NCBI GenBank assembly: GCA_021787845.1
Contig: JAJYLH010000004.1
Coordinates: 1-64,000, forward strand
Source: Myxococcales bacterium
Lineage (GTDB): Bacteria > Myxococcota > Myxococcia > Myxococcales > JAJYLH01
Reading direction: 5' to 3'
DNA: 64,000 nucleotides
Positions 27,174 to 36,400 of the stretch are shown here, one piece after another. Below the pieces are notes generated by a model. The model saw nothing but the letters and a program-made list of their open reading frames with translations, made no database searches and was not told the origin of the DNA. Each line of letters begins with the position of its first letter. Within the stretch, counting starts at the first letter, position 1. The translations under genes were made by a program, and so were the position numbers.

Positions 27174-28085
27174 ATGGCGGAGATCGATCGCAGCCTGATC
27201 GAAGCGGCGGTGCGCGAAGCGCTGGGCGAGATCCTGGCGGAGCAGCCGATCCCCCGTCCGTTTCGCGGCGATGCGCCGGCGCCGGCGTGCGACCGTCCGT
27301 TTCGCGGCGATGCGCCGGCGCCGGCGTGCGACGACGGCGTCTGCCGGCCGCGGGGGAAACCGAAGGGGCGGCCGTTCGACGAGCGCGAGCTCGACCGGGT
27401 GACGCGGGCGACCCCGGCCCGGCTCGCGCAGGGCAGGACCGGTACCCGTTACCTGACGAGCGTCTACATCGGCCTGCGAGCCGAACACGCCATCGCGCTC
27501 GACGCGGTGCGCAGCGAGGTGCCGCCGGACCTGCCGGAGAAGCTCGGCTGCCTCTCGCTCCAGAGCCGCTGCCAGGACCGCGAAGAGTACCTGCTCTATC
27601 CCGATCACGGCCGGCGGCTCGACGACGAGAGCCGGGCGCGGCTGGAGAAAGAAGGAACGCGCGGCGCCGACGTGCAGCTCATCCTCGGCGACGGCCTGAC
27701 CGCGTGGGCGCTGGAGGAGAACGGCCCGCGGCTCGTGCCCGCCCTCATCGCTGCCCTGGAGCAGGAGCGCTTCAAGGTAGGCCGGCCGCTCTTCGTCAAG
27801 TTCGCGCGGGTCGGCGTCCAGGACGACATCGGGGTGCTCCTGGGCGCGAAGGCGACCGCGATTTTCGTGGGCGAGCGGCCGGGGCTCGGGACCGGCGACT
27901 CCGGGTCCCTCTACACCGCTTACGCTCCCCGCCTGAACCAGGACAACGCCGAGAAGGATTGCATCTCGAACATCCGACCCTTGGGGCTCCCTCCGGAAGA
28001 AGCGGCGAAGGAGTGCGCGACGCTCCTCCGGCGCACGTTCCAGGCGGGCGGCGGCGGCACCCGGCTCGTCCGGAGCGGCCTGTGA
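27174..28085 (+). CDS. eutC: Ethanolamine ammonia-lyase small subunit
   Basis: EutC is the small subunit of the B12-dependent lyase; its C-terminal part helps bind the cofactor. Family motifs are RTGTRYLTSVYIGLRAEHAI, DVQLILGDGLTAWALEENG, ARVGVQDDIG, FVGERPGLGTGDSGSLY and NAEKDCISNIRP. The product is 303 residues. The N-terminal extension, which targets the enzyme to microcompartments in enterics, here contains a 13-residue segment duplicated exactly (RPFRGDAPAPACD, twice; 39-bp repeat at about 27255-27332). It is coupled to eutL by a GTGA overlap. Confidence 0.96.
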   Translation: MAEIDRSLIEAAVREALGEILAEQPIPRPFRGDAPAPACDRPFRGDAPAPACDDGVCRPRGKPKGRPFDERELDRVTRATPARLAQGRTGTRYLTSVYIGLRAEHAIALDAVRSEVPPDLPEKLGCLSLQSRCQDREEYLLYPDHGRRLDDESRARLEKEGTRGADVQLILGDGLTAWALEENGPRLVPALIAALEQERFKVGRPLFVKFARVGVQDDIGVLLGAKATAIFVGERPGLGTGDSGSLYTAYAPRLNQDNAEKDCISNIRPLGLPPEEAAKECATLLRRTFQAGGGGTRLVRSGL

Positions 28086-28804
28086 CGCGCGCGCTCGGGC
28101 TCACCGTCGAGGAGGCGCCGCGGGACCTCGTTCCCCTGCCCTCGCGGATCCTCGCCTGCCGGCAGATCGATCACGTCGACGCCCAACTCGCGAAGGCCTA
28201 CGGGCTCGACCCCGAGAAGCACGCCTCGGCCGGGCTCGTCACCGGCGACTCCGACGACGCGATGTACGTCGCGCTCGATCAGGCGACCAAGTTCGCCGAC
28301 GTCGACGTGGTCTTCGGCCGCTCCTTCTACGCCGGCGCGCGGCACAGCTCGGGCCCGTTCTCCGGGGAGATTCTCGGCATCGTCGCCGGCGCGCACCCGG
28401 AGCACGTCGCCGAGGCGCTGTGGAAGATCCGCGAAGGGCTCCAGGAGGGCATCTGGTTCCACACCTTCCCCGGCGAGGGCCAGCCGTCGTTCTTCGCCTA
28501 CGTCCTTTCCGAGTCCGGCCGCTACCTCGCGCCGCAGGTCGGGCTTGAGCCGGGCGCGCCGATGGCGTATCTCATCGCGCCGCCGCTCGAGTCGGTGGTC
28601 GGGGTCGACGCCGCGCTCAAGGCCGCGCGCGTCACGCTCGTCAAGTCGATGCCGCCGCCCTCGGAGACGAACTTCGGCGGCGCGTGGTTGGCCGGAGAGC
28701 TGCCGGAGGTCGAGGCGGCGGCGGTGGCGTTCGTCGAAGCCATCCGAGACATCGCGAAGAGCCCGCTCGCGGCCTTGCGGCGGCCTTCGCGGCTGAGGCG
28801 CTAG
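28082..28804 (+). CDS. eutL: Ethanolamine microcompartment shell protein EutL
   Basis: EutL is a trimeric shell protein with two tandem BMC folds and a gated pore. The family is clear from TGDSDDAMYVALDQATKFAD, VVFGRSFYAGARHSSGPFSG, GAPMAYLIAPPLESVVGVDA and MPPPSETNFGGAWLAGE. At 240 residues it is about 20 longer than the enteric protein, mostly at the N-terminus. The start is the GTG overlapping the eutC stop. No other shell gene (eutK, eutM, eutN, eutS) lies in the window. Tight coupling to eutBC argues that the protein is made with the lyase. Confidence 0.95.
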   Translation: MTRALGLTVEEAPRDLVPLPSRILACRQIDHVDAQLAKAYGLDPEKHASAGLVTGDSDDAMYVALDQATKFADVDVVFGRSFYAGARHSSGPFSGEILGIVAGAHPEHVAEALWKIREGLQEGIWFHTFPGEGQPSFFAYVLSESGRYLAPQVGLEPGAPMAYLIAPPLESVVGVDAALKAARVTLVKSMPPPSETNFGGAWLAGELPEVEAAAVAFVEAIRDIAKSPLAALRRPSRLRR

Positions 28805-29758
28805 ATGCGTGCGCTCCTACTCGCCTGCACCGCCGCCGTGGCCTTGACGCAGGCGGGCTGCGCCAGCTTGGACCGCTTCCTGGGCTTCGAGGAAAAGACG
28901 TGCATCGGCCAGGCGGGGCCCTGCACGGCGGCGGAGAGCATCTCCATCGGCGGCGTCGTACGGACCTACCGCGTCCACCTGCCGGCCTCGCACGACGGCA
29001 AGAGCCCGCAACCGGCCATCGTCGTCCTCCACGGCCGGCTCGGCAGCGCCCGGTCGATGGAGCGGCTGACCCAGTTCCAACGGGCCTCGGACGCGCACGG
29101 CTTCGTCCTCATCGAGCCCGACGGCCTCTACCGGTCGTGGGCGGACCCGCGAGGGGTGACCCCGGCGTCCAAGCACCACGTCGACGACCTGCAATTTCTG
29201 ACCACGCTGATCGACCGGCTGCCCAAGCTCTACGCGGTCGACCGGCAGCAGGTCTCGGTCGCGGGGATGTCCAACGGCGCCTTCATGGCGACCGCCCTCG
29301 CCTGCCAGGATTCGCCGAAGGTCTCGGCGGTGGCGCTCGTCGCCGGGGGGTTCTCGGACCAGTCGCTCGCGTCGTGCCATCCGGCGAAACCGGTGGCGGT
29401 GCTGATGATCGAAGGCGACTCGGACCCTTTCGTTCCCTATGCCGGCGGCCCGATGGGCGACCGGGGCGTCGCGGTGGGAGCGATCGCCGGCTTCCACCGC
29501 TGGGCCGAGCTGGACGGCTGCAGCTCGCCGCAGACGTTCGACGAGTTCCCCGACGTCAGCCGCAAGGACGACTCGACGGCCTACCGCTTCACCCGCGGAG
29601 GCTGCGAGGGCGGCGTGCGCACGGAGCTCGTCACGGTCCAGGGCGGCGGCCACACCTGGCCCGGCGGGCCGCAATACCTGCCCGAGTCCATCGTCGGGCG
29701 CACCGACCGCGACTTCGACGCGACCGAGCTCATCTCCACCTTCCTCGCCGAGCCGTGA
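28805..29758 (+). CDS. Secreted lipoprotein esterase, LpqC/PHB-depolymerase family
   Basis: The ATG directly follows the eutL stop. The 317-residue product has lipobox QAGC near residue 19. The esterase fold is shown by AIVVLHGRLGSARSM, the nucleophile elbow GMSNG (about 158-162), the Asp in IEGDSDPFVPYAG, and the His in GGGHTWPGGP near residue 285. These enzymes cleave polyester or aromatic-ester linkages. Although adjacent to eutL, its role is likely extracellular and unrelated to ethanolamine. It is a distant paralogue of the esterase at 9383. Confidence 0.87.
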   Translation: MRALLLACTAAVALTQAGCASLDRFLGFEEKTCIGQAGPCTAAESISIGGVVRTYRVHLPASHDGKSPQPAIVVLHGRLGSARSMERLTQFQRASDAHGFVLIEPDGLYRSWADPRGVTPASKHHVDDLQFLTTLIDRLPKLYAVDRQQVSVAGMSNGAFMATALACQDSPKVSAVALVAGGFSDQSLASCHPAKPVAVLMIEGDSDPFVPYAGGPMGDRGVAVGAIAGFHRWAELDGCSSPQTFDEFPDVSRKDDSTAYRFTRGGCEGGVRTELVTVQGGGHTWPGGPQYLPESIVGRTDRDFDATELISTFLAEP

Positions 29759-29907
29759 ACGACCGGACCGCGGGAGAAATTCCGCTGGAGAACCCAGCCT
29801 GCGAAGCTGTGATCCGTAGTTCATCCCAGTAGCGAAGGGCCGAAAGGAGAGCATCGGAAGATTGGACTTCGGCCACGTCTGCAGAGATCGCGCCAAACAA
29901 TCACCGC

Positions 29908-32900
29908 TCAGGGGGACCTGACGAGCCGGAAACCGAGATCCGATGCGCACATTGTGGTACCGGTTGGCTGAAGGCGCGCTGCGGCCCGCAACATGATGGC
30001 ACTTGCGTCAAACGCGCCGCCACGAGCGACCCGGATTGAACCCGTCGACGAACCGGTTGGGTCGGTCACCGCCCCACTCGGATACGGTCCATACCAGTCC
30101 CACACCAGCTGCACTACGTTCCCGAGCATGTCGAACAGCCCCCACCCGTTCGGGGATTTGCCCCCTACCGGCTGAGGTCCACAATTTCCTTGGGGACCCC
30201 CTGACTGACAGGCCACGGCTCCCGAATAAGTCGCTTGGCTGTCCCCGCAGAACCACGCGATCGGATCAAGCACCGAGTTCGGCTCCGTGCAATCCATCGA
30301 GGGCGAGGTTCCGTAGTATGTTCCCGTCGTCGTTCCCGCCCGTGCTGCGTACTCCCACTCCGCTTCCGTTGGCAGCCGGTAGCCCGTGCAGGTCAGGCCG
30401 ACGAAATTCAAGCCTGTGCATGAGTAGCTCCCAGAACAGAAGCTTCCGGACCCACTTGGGCAGCCACCTCCCAACGTCCCGGTGCATCCCGTCAGTGTGT
30501 AGCACTGCTCCAAGCCTTCTTTCCGTGACAGCGCGTTCGCATATGTCACTGCATCCCACCACGAGACTTGCTCCACCGGGCAGTTGCCGCCACACGAATT
30601 GAAGTACGACGGGTTGGTTCCCATCAACCCTTGCCATTCGCCTTGGGTGACATCCGTCGCCTCCATGTAGAATCCATGGCTGATGGTCACCAGATGCTGT
30701 GTCTCATCGTTGCCACGTCCTGGCTCACTGGCCGGAGATCCCATCGTGAACGTTCCGGGCGGAATCCAAACATATCCGGCGGGCGCGCACCCGCCATTCG
30801 AACAGTGATCTCCGCTGATGCAGTCACTGTCCGCTTTGCACGAGGTCGGGCACGACTCCGACGAGCCGCTGCAAACGTATGGCGTGCAGCTCGGGTTCCC
30901 CGCGCTGCCGGCGCTGATGAGGCAATGTCCCTCTTGGCCGCTGACGTTGCAGACATCGCACGCGCCGGAGCACGAAAGGTCGCAGCAATAGCCATCCACG
31001 CAGTTGCCGCTCGAGCACTGACTCGCTGTGGTGCACTTCCCGCCGTCCGACTGTTTCGCAACGCAGGAGCTACCCGAGCAGTAGTTCCCGCCCGCGCAGT
31101 CGCTGTCCTTGCTGCACGACGTCGGACACGACGCCGACGAGCCGTTGCATGCGTATGGGCTGCAGCTCGGATTGCCCGCGCTCCCCGCGCGTGTCGGCGT
31201 GCACTTCCCAGCCGAGCCCGAGAGAGCACAAGTATCGCACGCACCGGAGCACGCCGTGTTGCAGCAGTAGCCAGCCACGCAGAAGCCGGTCGCGCACTGA
31301 TCTGCCGCCGCGCAGCTTTCGCCGTACGGCTGCTTCGCCTGGCACGAGCCGCCCGAGCAGTAGTCGCCGCTGGCGCAGTTGGAGTCGCTGTTGCAGGACA
31401 TCGGGCACGATGCCGACGAGCCGCTGCAAACGTATGGCGTGCAGCTCGGGTCCCCCGCGCTTCCAGCGCTCCGGGCGATGCACTGCCCGACCGACCCGCT
31501 GAGGTTGCACGCGCCACACGAACCGAAGCATGCCGTGTTGCAGCACACTCCATACGCGCAGAAGCCGCTGGAGCACTGATCTGCCGCCGTGCAGGCGACG
31601 CCATTCGACTTCTTTGCAACGCATGTGCTGCCACTGCAGTAGTCCACGCCGATGCAGCCGGCGTCCTGGCTACAGGACATCGGGCACGACATCGACCAGC
31701 CGCTGCAAACGTACGGGCTGCAGCTCGGGCTCCCCGCGCTGCCGGCGGAGACGTCGGTGCAAGTCCCGGCCCTGCCGCTCACGTTGCAGGCTGCGCACGG
31801 GCCATCGGAGCAGGCGGTGTCGCAGCACACGTCGCCGACGCAGTGACCGCTGGCGCACTCATCCGCGCTCGCGCAGGCCTGGCCGTTCGCCTTCTGCGCG
31901 ACGCACGAGCCGCCCGAGCAGTGGTCGCCGCTGGCGCAGTTGGAGTCGCTGCTGCAGGAGGTCGGGCACGACGCCGATGATCCGTCGCAAACATAGGCCC
32001 CGCAGCTCGGGCTTCCGGGGCTGCCGGCGCTCACCGCACTGCACTGGCCGACCGACCCGCCGAGGTTGCACGCGCCACACGAGCCGGAGCACGCCGTGTT
32101 ACAGCACACTCCATCCGCGCAGAAGCCGCTCGAGCACTGATTCGCCATCGTGCAGCTCTCGCGGTTCGACTTCTTCGCCACGCACGAGTTGCCCGAACAG
32201 TAGTCCCCGCTCACGCACTCGCCGTCGTCACTGCAAGACGTGGGGCAGGATGCGGACGCGCCGCCGCAAACGTAGGGCGCGCAACTCGGATGGCCTTCGC
32301 CGCCAGCGACGATGGCGCAGGTGCCCTGCTGCCCCGACACGTCACAAGCATCGCACGCGCCCGAGCACGACGTGTCGCAGCAGACGCCATCGACGCAGTT
32401 GCCGCTCGCGCACTCCCTCGCTGTGGTGCAACTCGTTCCGTTCGAGGCCTGCGCGACGCACTCGCCGTTCGCGCAGTACTTGCCGCTTGGGCAACTCGCG
32501 TCCGCGGCCGGGCCGTCGACCTGGCCGTCGCAGTCGTTGTCCTTGCCGTCGCACAGCTCAGGCGCCCCCGGATAGACCGTATGGTCCTGCGCCGCGCCGG
32601 GCGGGCAATTCGGGTCTGCCATCTCGAGGCAGTCGGGCCAGCCGTCACCGTCGCTGTCGAGGCAGGTCGCGACCCCACCTTCGCAGAACGCGTAGGGACT
32701 CATGTCCGCGCCGTGCGTCGCCGGATTGTCATTGCAATCGCTCTGCTCGCCGGCGACGCAACACCCTGGCTTCGAGCAGTCCTTTACGCCATCGCCGTCG
32801 GCGTCGCAGGCGGGGTCGGGCGCCGCGAGCTTCACCTCGACGAGCCCGGTCGTTCGAGTGTCGATGATGCCCGACCAGGCGGCGACGACCTTCTTTCCCG

Positions 32901-33228
32901 CGCTGTCGGTTCCGCGAACCAACGCGGACAGCTTTCGACCCGAGCTGCCCTGAGCGCGGACGACCTCCAGCACGAAGGGCGAGGTCGCCAGGTCGCGACC
33001 GGCCGTCGAGAAGTCTCCGGTGCTCGCGCCGCCGTTCGGGGGACCTGCGGGCCAAGCGTACGTCGAATCGCCGACCACGTTGCGCAGGCGCAGATGGAGT
33101 TCGGCGATGCCCGCGACGCCCGGCGCCGCGTGGATGTCGAGGTAGAGCGCGGTGTAGACATCGACCTTCTTCGGCGTGCATGCGGCGAGCAGCGAGGCGA
33201 CCAGCAGAGATCGAAGAACCCAGCGCAT
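29908..33228 (-). CDS. Giant Cys-rich lipoprotein ending in an FGE-fold domain
   Basis: ATG 33228 (MRWVLRSLL) has GGAGGG eight bases upstream; the product has 1106 residues with lipobox LLAAC. An N-terminal beta domain (about 20-150) is followed by DxDxDG repeats and a MopE-like LCDGKDNDCDGQVD motif (about 155-240). About nine CxxGxCVDGxCCDTxCSGxCxxC repeats run to about residue 830. The C-terminal FGE-like domain (GYVWIPPGTFTMGSP, LPTEAEWEYAARAG, GLFDMLGNVVQLV, RVARGGAFD) ends LGFRLVRSP. The segment after RGGAF lacks the catalytic Cys pair, so a binding role is more likely than catalysis. The base composition looks less GC-rich than its neighbours. Confidence 0.85.
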   Translation of the reverse strand: MRWVLRSLLVASLLAACTPKKVDVYTALYLDIHAAPGVAGIAELHLRLRNVVGDSTYAWPAGPPNGGASTGDFSTAGRDLATSPFVLEVVRAQGSSGRKLSALVRGTDSAGKKVVAAWSGIIDTRTTGLVEVKLAAPDPACDADGDGVKDCSKPGCCVAGEQSDCNDNPATHGADMSPYAFCEGGVATCLDSDGDGWPDCLEMADPNCPPGAAQDHTVYPGAPELCDGKDNDCDGQVDGPAADASCPSGKYCANGECVAQASNGTSCTTARECASGNCVDGVCCDTSCSGACDACDVSGQQGTCAIVAGGEGHPSCAPYVCGGASASCPTSCSDDGECVSGDYCSGNSCVAKKSNRESCTMANQCSSGFCADGVCCNTACSGSCGACNLGGSVGQCSAVSAGSPGSPSCGAYVCDGSSASCPTSCSSDSNCASGDHCSGGSCVAQKANGQACASADECASGHCVGDVCCDTACSDGPCAACNVSGRAGTCTDVSAGSAGSPSCSPYVCSGWSMSCPMSCSQDAGCIGVDYCSGSTCVAKKSNGVACTAADQCSSGFCAYGVCCNTACFGSCGACNLSGSVGQCIARSAGSAGDPSCTPYVCSGSSASCPMSCNSDSNCASGDYCSGGSCQAKQPYGESCAAADQCATGFCVAGYCCNTACSGACDTCALSGSAGKCTPTRAGSAGNPSCSPYACNGSSASCPTSCSKDSDCAGGNYCSGSSCVAKQSDGGKCTTASQCSSGNCVDGYCCDLSCSGACDVCNVSGQEGHCLISAGSAGNPSCTPYVCSGSSESCPTSCKADSDCISGDHCSNGGCAPAGYVWIPPGTFTMGSPASEPGRGNDETQHLVTISHGFYMEATDVTQGEWQGLMGTNPSYFNSCGGNCPVEQVSWWDAVTYANALSRKEGLEQCYTLTGCTGTLGGGCPSGSGSFCSGSYSCTGLNFVGLTCTGYRLPTEAEWEYAARAGTTTGTYYGTSPSMDCTEPNSVLDPIAWFCGDSQATYSGAVACQSGGPQGNCGPQPVGGKSPNGWGLFDMLGNVVQLVWDWYGPYPSGAVTDPTGSSTGSIRVARGGAFDASAIMLRAAARLQPTGTTMCASDLGFRLVRSP

Positions 33229-33407
33229 CAGGAAAACCCTCCGCATCCGGTCGATCGTGCAGACGAACGGCCGCATTCTGGCGCGTGCGGCGGAGAAGTC
33301 AAGCGGGTGTCGCACGCCGGCGGCGGGGCACCGAGACGAACCGGAGGACGCCCTCAGAGAGGTCTGAGGAACGCCCTCCGGCGTCGAGGTCGAGCGGAAC
33401 CAGCGCC

Positions 33408-36400
33408 CTACTGGGTCGGCCGAGTGCGCGGGCCGCCGAAGATCACGTACACGTCGCTCGTCGGGTAGACCTGTGAAACGAAGATGTCGGCGTAGCCGTC
33501 CCCGTTGAAGTCGCCGATGGCGATGCCCCGACCGAAATTGCTGCCGCTCGAGGGTCCGTCAATCACGGCTTCCGCTTCGCTCGGGTTGGAAGGCGTGGTC
33601 TCGGTCAGAGCGGTGCCGCCTCCGTAGAAGACGAAGACCGCACCGTTTCCACCGTCCGCACCCGGGGCACCCACGATCAGGTCTGGCTTGCCGTCACCAT
33701 CCAGGTCGCCCACGCCCACGGCGAAGCCGAAACTTTCGCCATCAAATTTGTCGGTGAAGACCTTGGTTCCGGAAGGCGGCGAAGACAGATCGATGCTCTG
33801 CGTTATCGGCAACGACACGAGGTAGACCGAGGAGGGGTTGTTTCCCCACGACCCGACCGGGACGATCAACCGTCTATCATGGGCCGTGGCGTTTCCGAAG
33901 TCGGCCACGATGGGCGCCGACCCTGGGGCGGGCTTCCCGATGGTCATGTCCGGCGCGCTCCAGAGCCGGTGCGTGTCCTGCGGGATGTTGCCGCCATAGA
34001 ACACGTCGGTGCCCCAGCCATCGTCCCACTCGGTGATGAAATCGTCCATGTAGTCGCCGTTCACGTCCCCCATCGAGGAGAACCGGAGGATGTTGCTGCT
34101 GCTCCAGGAGTTCGGGAAGTTGGGATACTCGCCGTCATCGACCCAGGTGGAAACCTCGCTTGCGGTTGGCGGATAGCCGACCGGGATGGTAACACCCTGC
34201 GGGTAGCCATTCTTGATTGGCGCTTGCTGCCAGGAACTGTTGCCCATGAGCACATACCCGGCCGAGTGGAATCTCTGGCGATGGTCCCATCCCCAAGAGG
34301 ACACGTAATTACTCCACACGAAGCCAAGCATGACGTCATTCACGCCGTTTCCACTGTAGTCACCAGAAACCAAGTCGCTAAAGCATTCGCCGTTCGGCGT
34401 ACCCCACGGTTGGCCAACGTCTTCGACGAGGTAATCAGCGTTGGCCCCCCCGTAACCCACATCGTTGAGGTTCGTGAGCGACGTCTTGTTGCGAAGTGCT
34501 GTGTTGCCCAGCTCGATGGCCACTCCGCCCTTGGTGTCGCTGGCGGTGCTGTCCTGGTAGCCTCCGAGGACAACGTCGTCGATGCCGTCTCCGTTGACGT
34601 CGCCGGCCGCGACCGAGACCACGGGCTCGCTATCGAAGCCGAGTTTGAGATCTCCATTGGGCAGCGTCCACGACACCGTGTCACGATTGCTCATCGATCT
34701 CCCCCAGACCACCGCCGCCGGCTGCCCAGCGAACAGCATGTCGGTCTTCCCGTCGCCATCGAAGTCTCCGATGGCCCAGCTTCGACCCGTGGTCGGATAG
34801 CCGGCGCAGTCGTAATTGCAGCCGCCGGTGAGCTGGCCGCACCCGAACGCCTCGTCGTAGGTCCCGCCGCCGGTGTTGCGGATGACCACCACGCGCGGTA
34901 TCTGGGTCTTGGTGTTGATGGTGCCGATGATTGGCGGCGGAATCGACTTGCAGATCCCGGCGATGCACTCCGAGTCGAGCATGCAGTCGGTATCCGTCGA
35001 GCAGGGCTGCCCATCGGGCGACCGGCAGGTGCCGCCGACGCAGGCCTGTCCTGCCGAGCAATCCGCGTTCGACTTGCAAGTCACTCCCGGCTTCGCCGCG
35101 CAGACGCCGGCCGCGCAGTCGTCCGCCGAGACGCAGTCCGCATCCATCGTGCAGGTCCCGCCCGTCGGCTCCTTGCAGACGTTGTTCTCGCAGGTCAGGC
35201 CCGTGAGGCAGTCGGCCGTGGTGGCGCAGGCGCCGCCCACCGGCTCCACGCAGACGTAGTCGACGCAGACCTTGTTCAGGCAACTGCCCTTGGCGCAGTC
35301 GGTGTCCACCGCGCACGCCGCCCCGCTGCCCTCGTTCACGCAATGGCCGTCCGCGCAGTCGGTGTCGTGGGTACAGGAGACTCCCGCGCCGGCCTGGCAG
35401 GTTCCGCTCTTGCAAACGTAGTTCGGCTGGCACTGGGTCGAATCCGTGCAGCTCCCGCCGACCGGCTCGCGGCAGGTGCCGTCGACGCAGGTCAAGGAGG
35501 CCCAGCAGGCGTCGGGGCCCGCGCAGGCGCCGCCGGGGCCCGCGCGACAGGTGCCCTGGTAACATTGGAGGCCCGTCGCGCAGTCGGCGCCCGAGGTGCA
35601 GGCGCCGCCGCTCGTCGCTTCGCACTTGCCGTTGTCGCAGGTCAAGCCGTTCGCGCAGTCGGTGTTGGTGGTGCAGGCGGTCCCCGTGCCGGCCTTGCAG
35701 GTTCCCGCATCGCAAGTCAGACCGGTGTCGCACTGATCGCTCGTCTGGCACTGGCCGCCGGCCGTGCTCACGCACTTGTCGAGCACGCACGCGAGACCGG
35801 TGCTGCAGTCGGCGTCGGCCACGCAGGCCGAGCCGAGGTTGCCCAGGCACTTGCCGTTCGTGCAGGTGAGCCCCGAGGCGCACGCGACCGTCGCGTTGCA
35901 GTCTCCGCCCGCGGTCGCGTCGCAGACGCCGTTCTCGCAGGTGTAGCCGGTCGTACACGGCGCGGTGGCCGAGCAGGGCGCGCCCCCCTCGCCCGAGCAG
36001 ATGTTGCCATGGCAGTCGACTCCCGGGACGCAGTCGGACACGCTCTGGCACGGCTGTCCGATGTTGCCGAGGCAGGTGCCGTTGACGCAGGTCGTGTCCG
36101 GCGCGCAGGCCACCGGAGGCGTGCTCGAGCTGGAGCAGGTGCCGCCCTGGTTCGCCGCGCAGGTTCCGTTGACGCAGGTGAACCCCGTCGAGCAGGAGAC
36201 CGTGGAGCTGCACGGCTCGCCGCCGGTCCCTTCGCAGATGTTGCCCTGGCAGGTGAACCCGGTCTCGCAGTCGGAGGTCTGCTGGCAGGCCGAGCCCATC
36301 GTGCCCTTGCAGATGCCGTTGACGCAGGCGAGCCCGGTCGCGCAGGGGATCTGCGGGTTCTGATCGGAGCAGGTGCCGCCGAGGTTCGCGGCGCACACGC

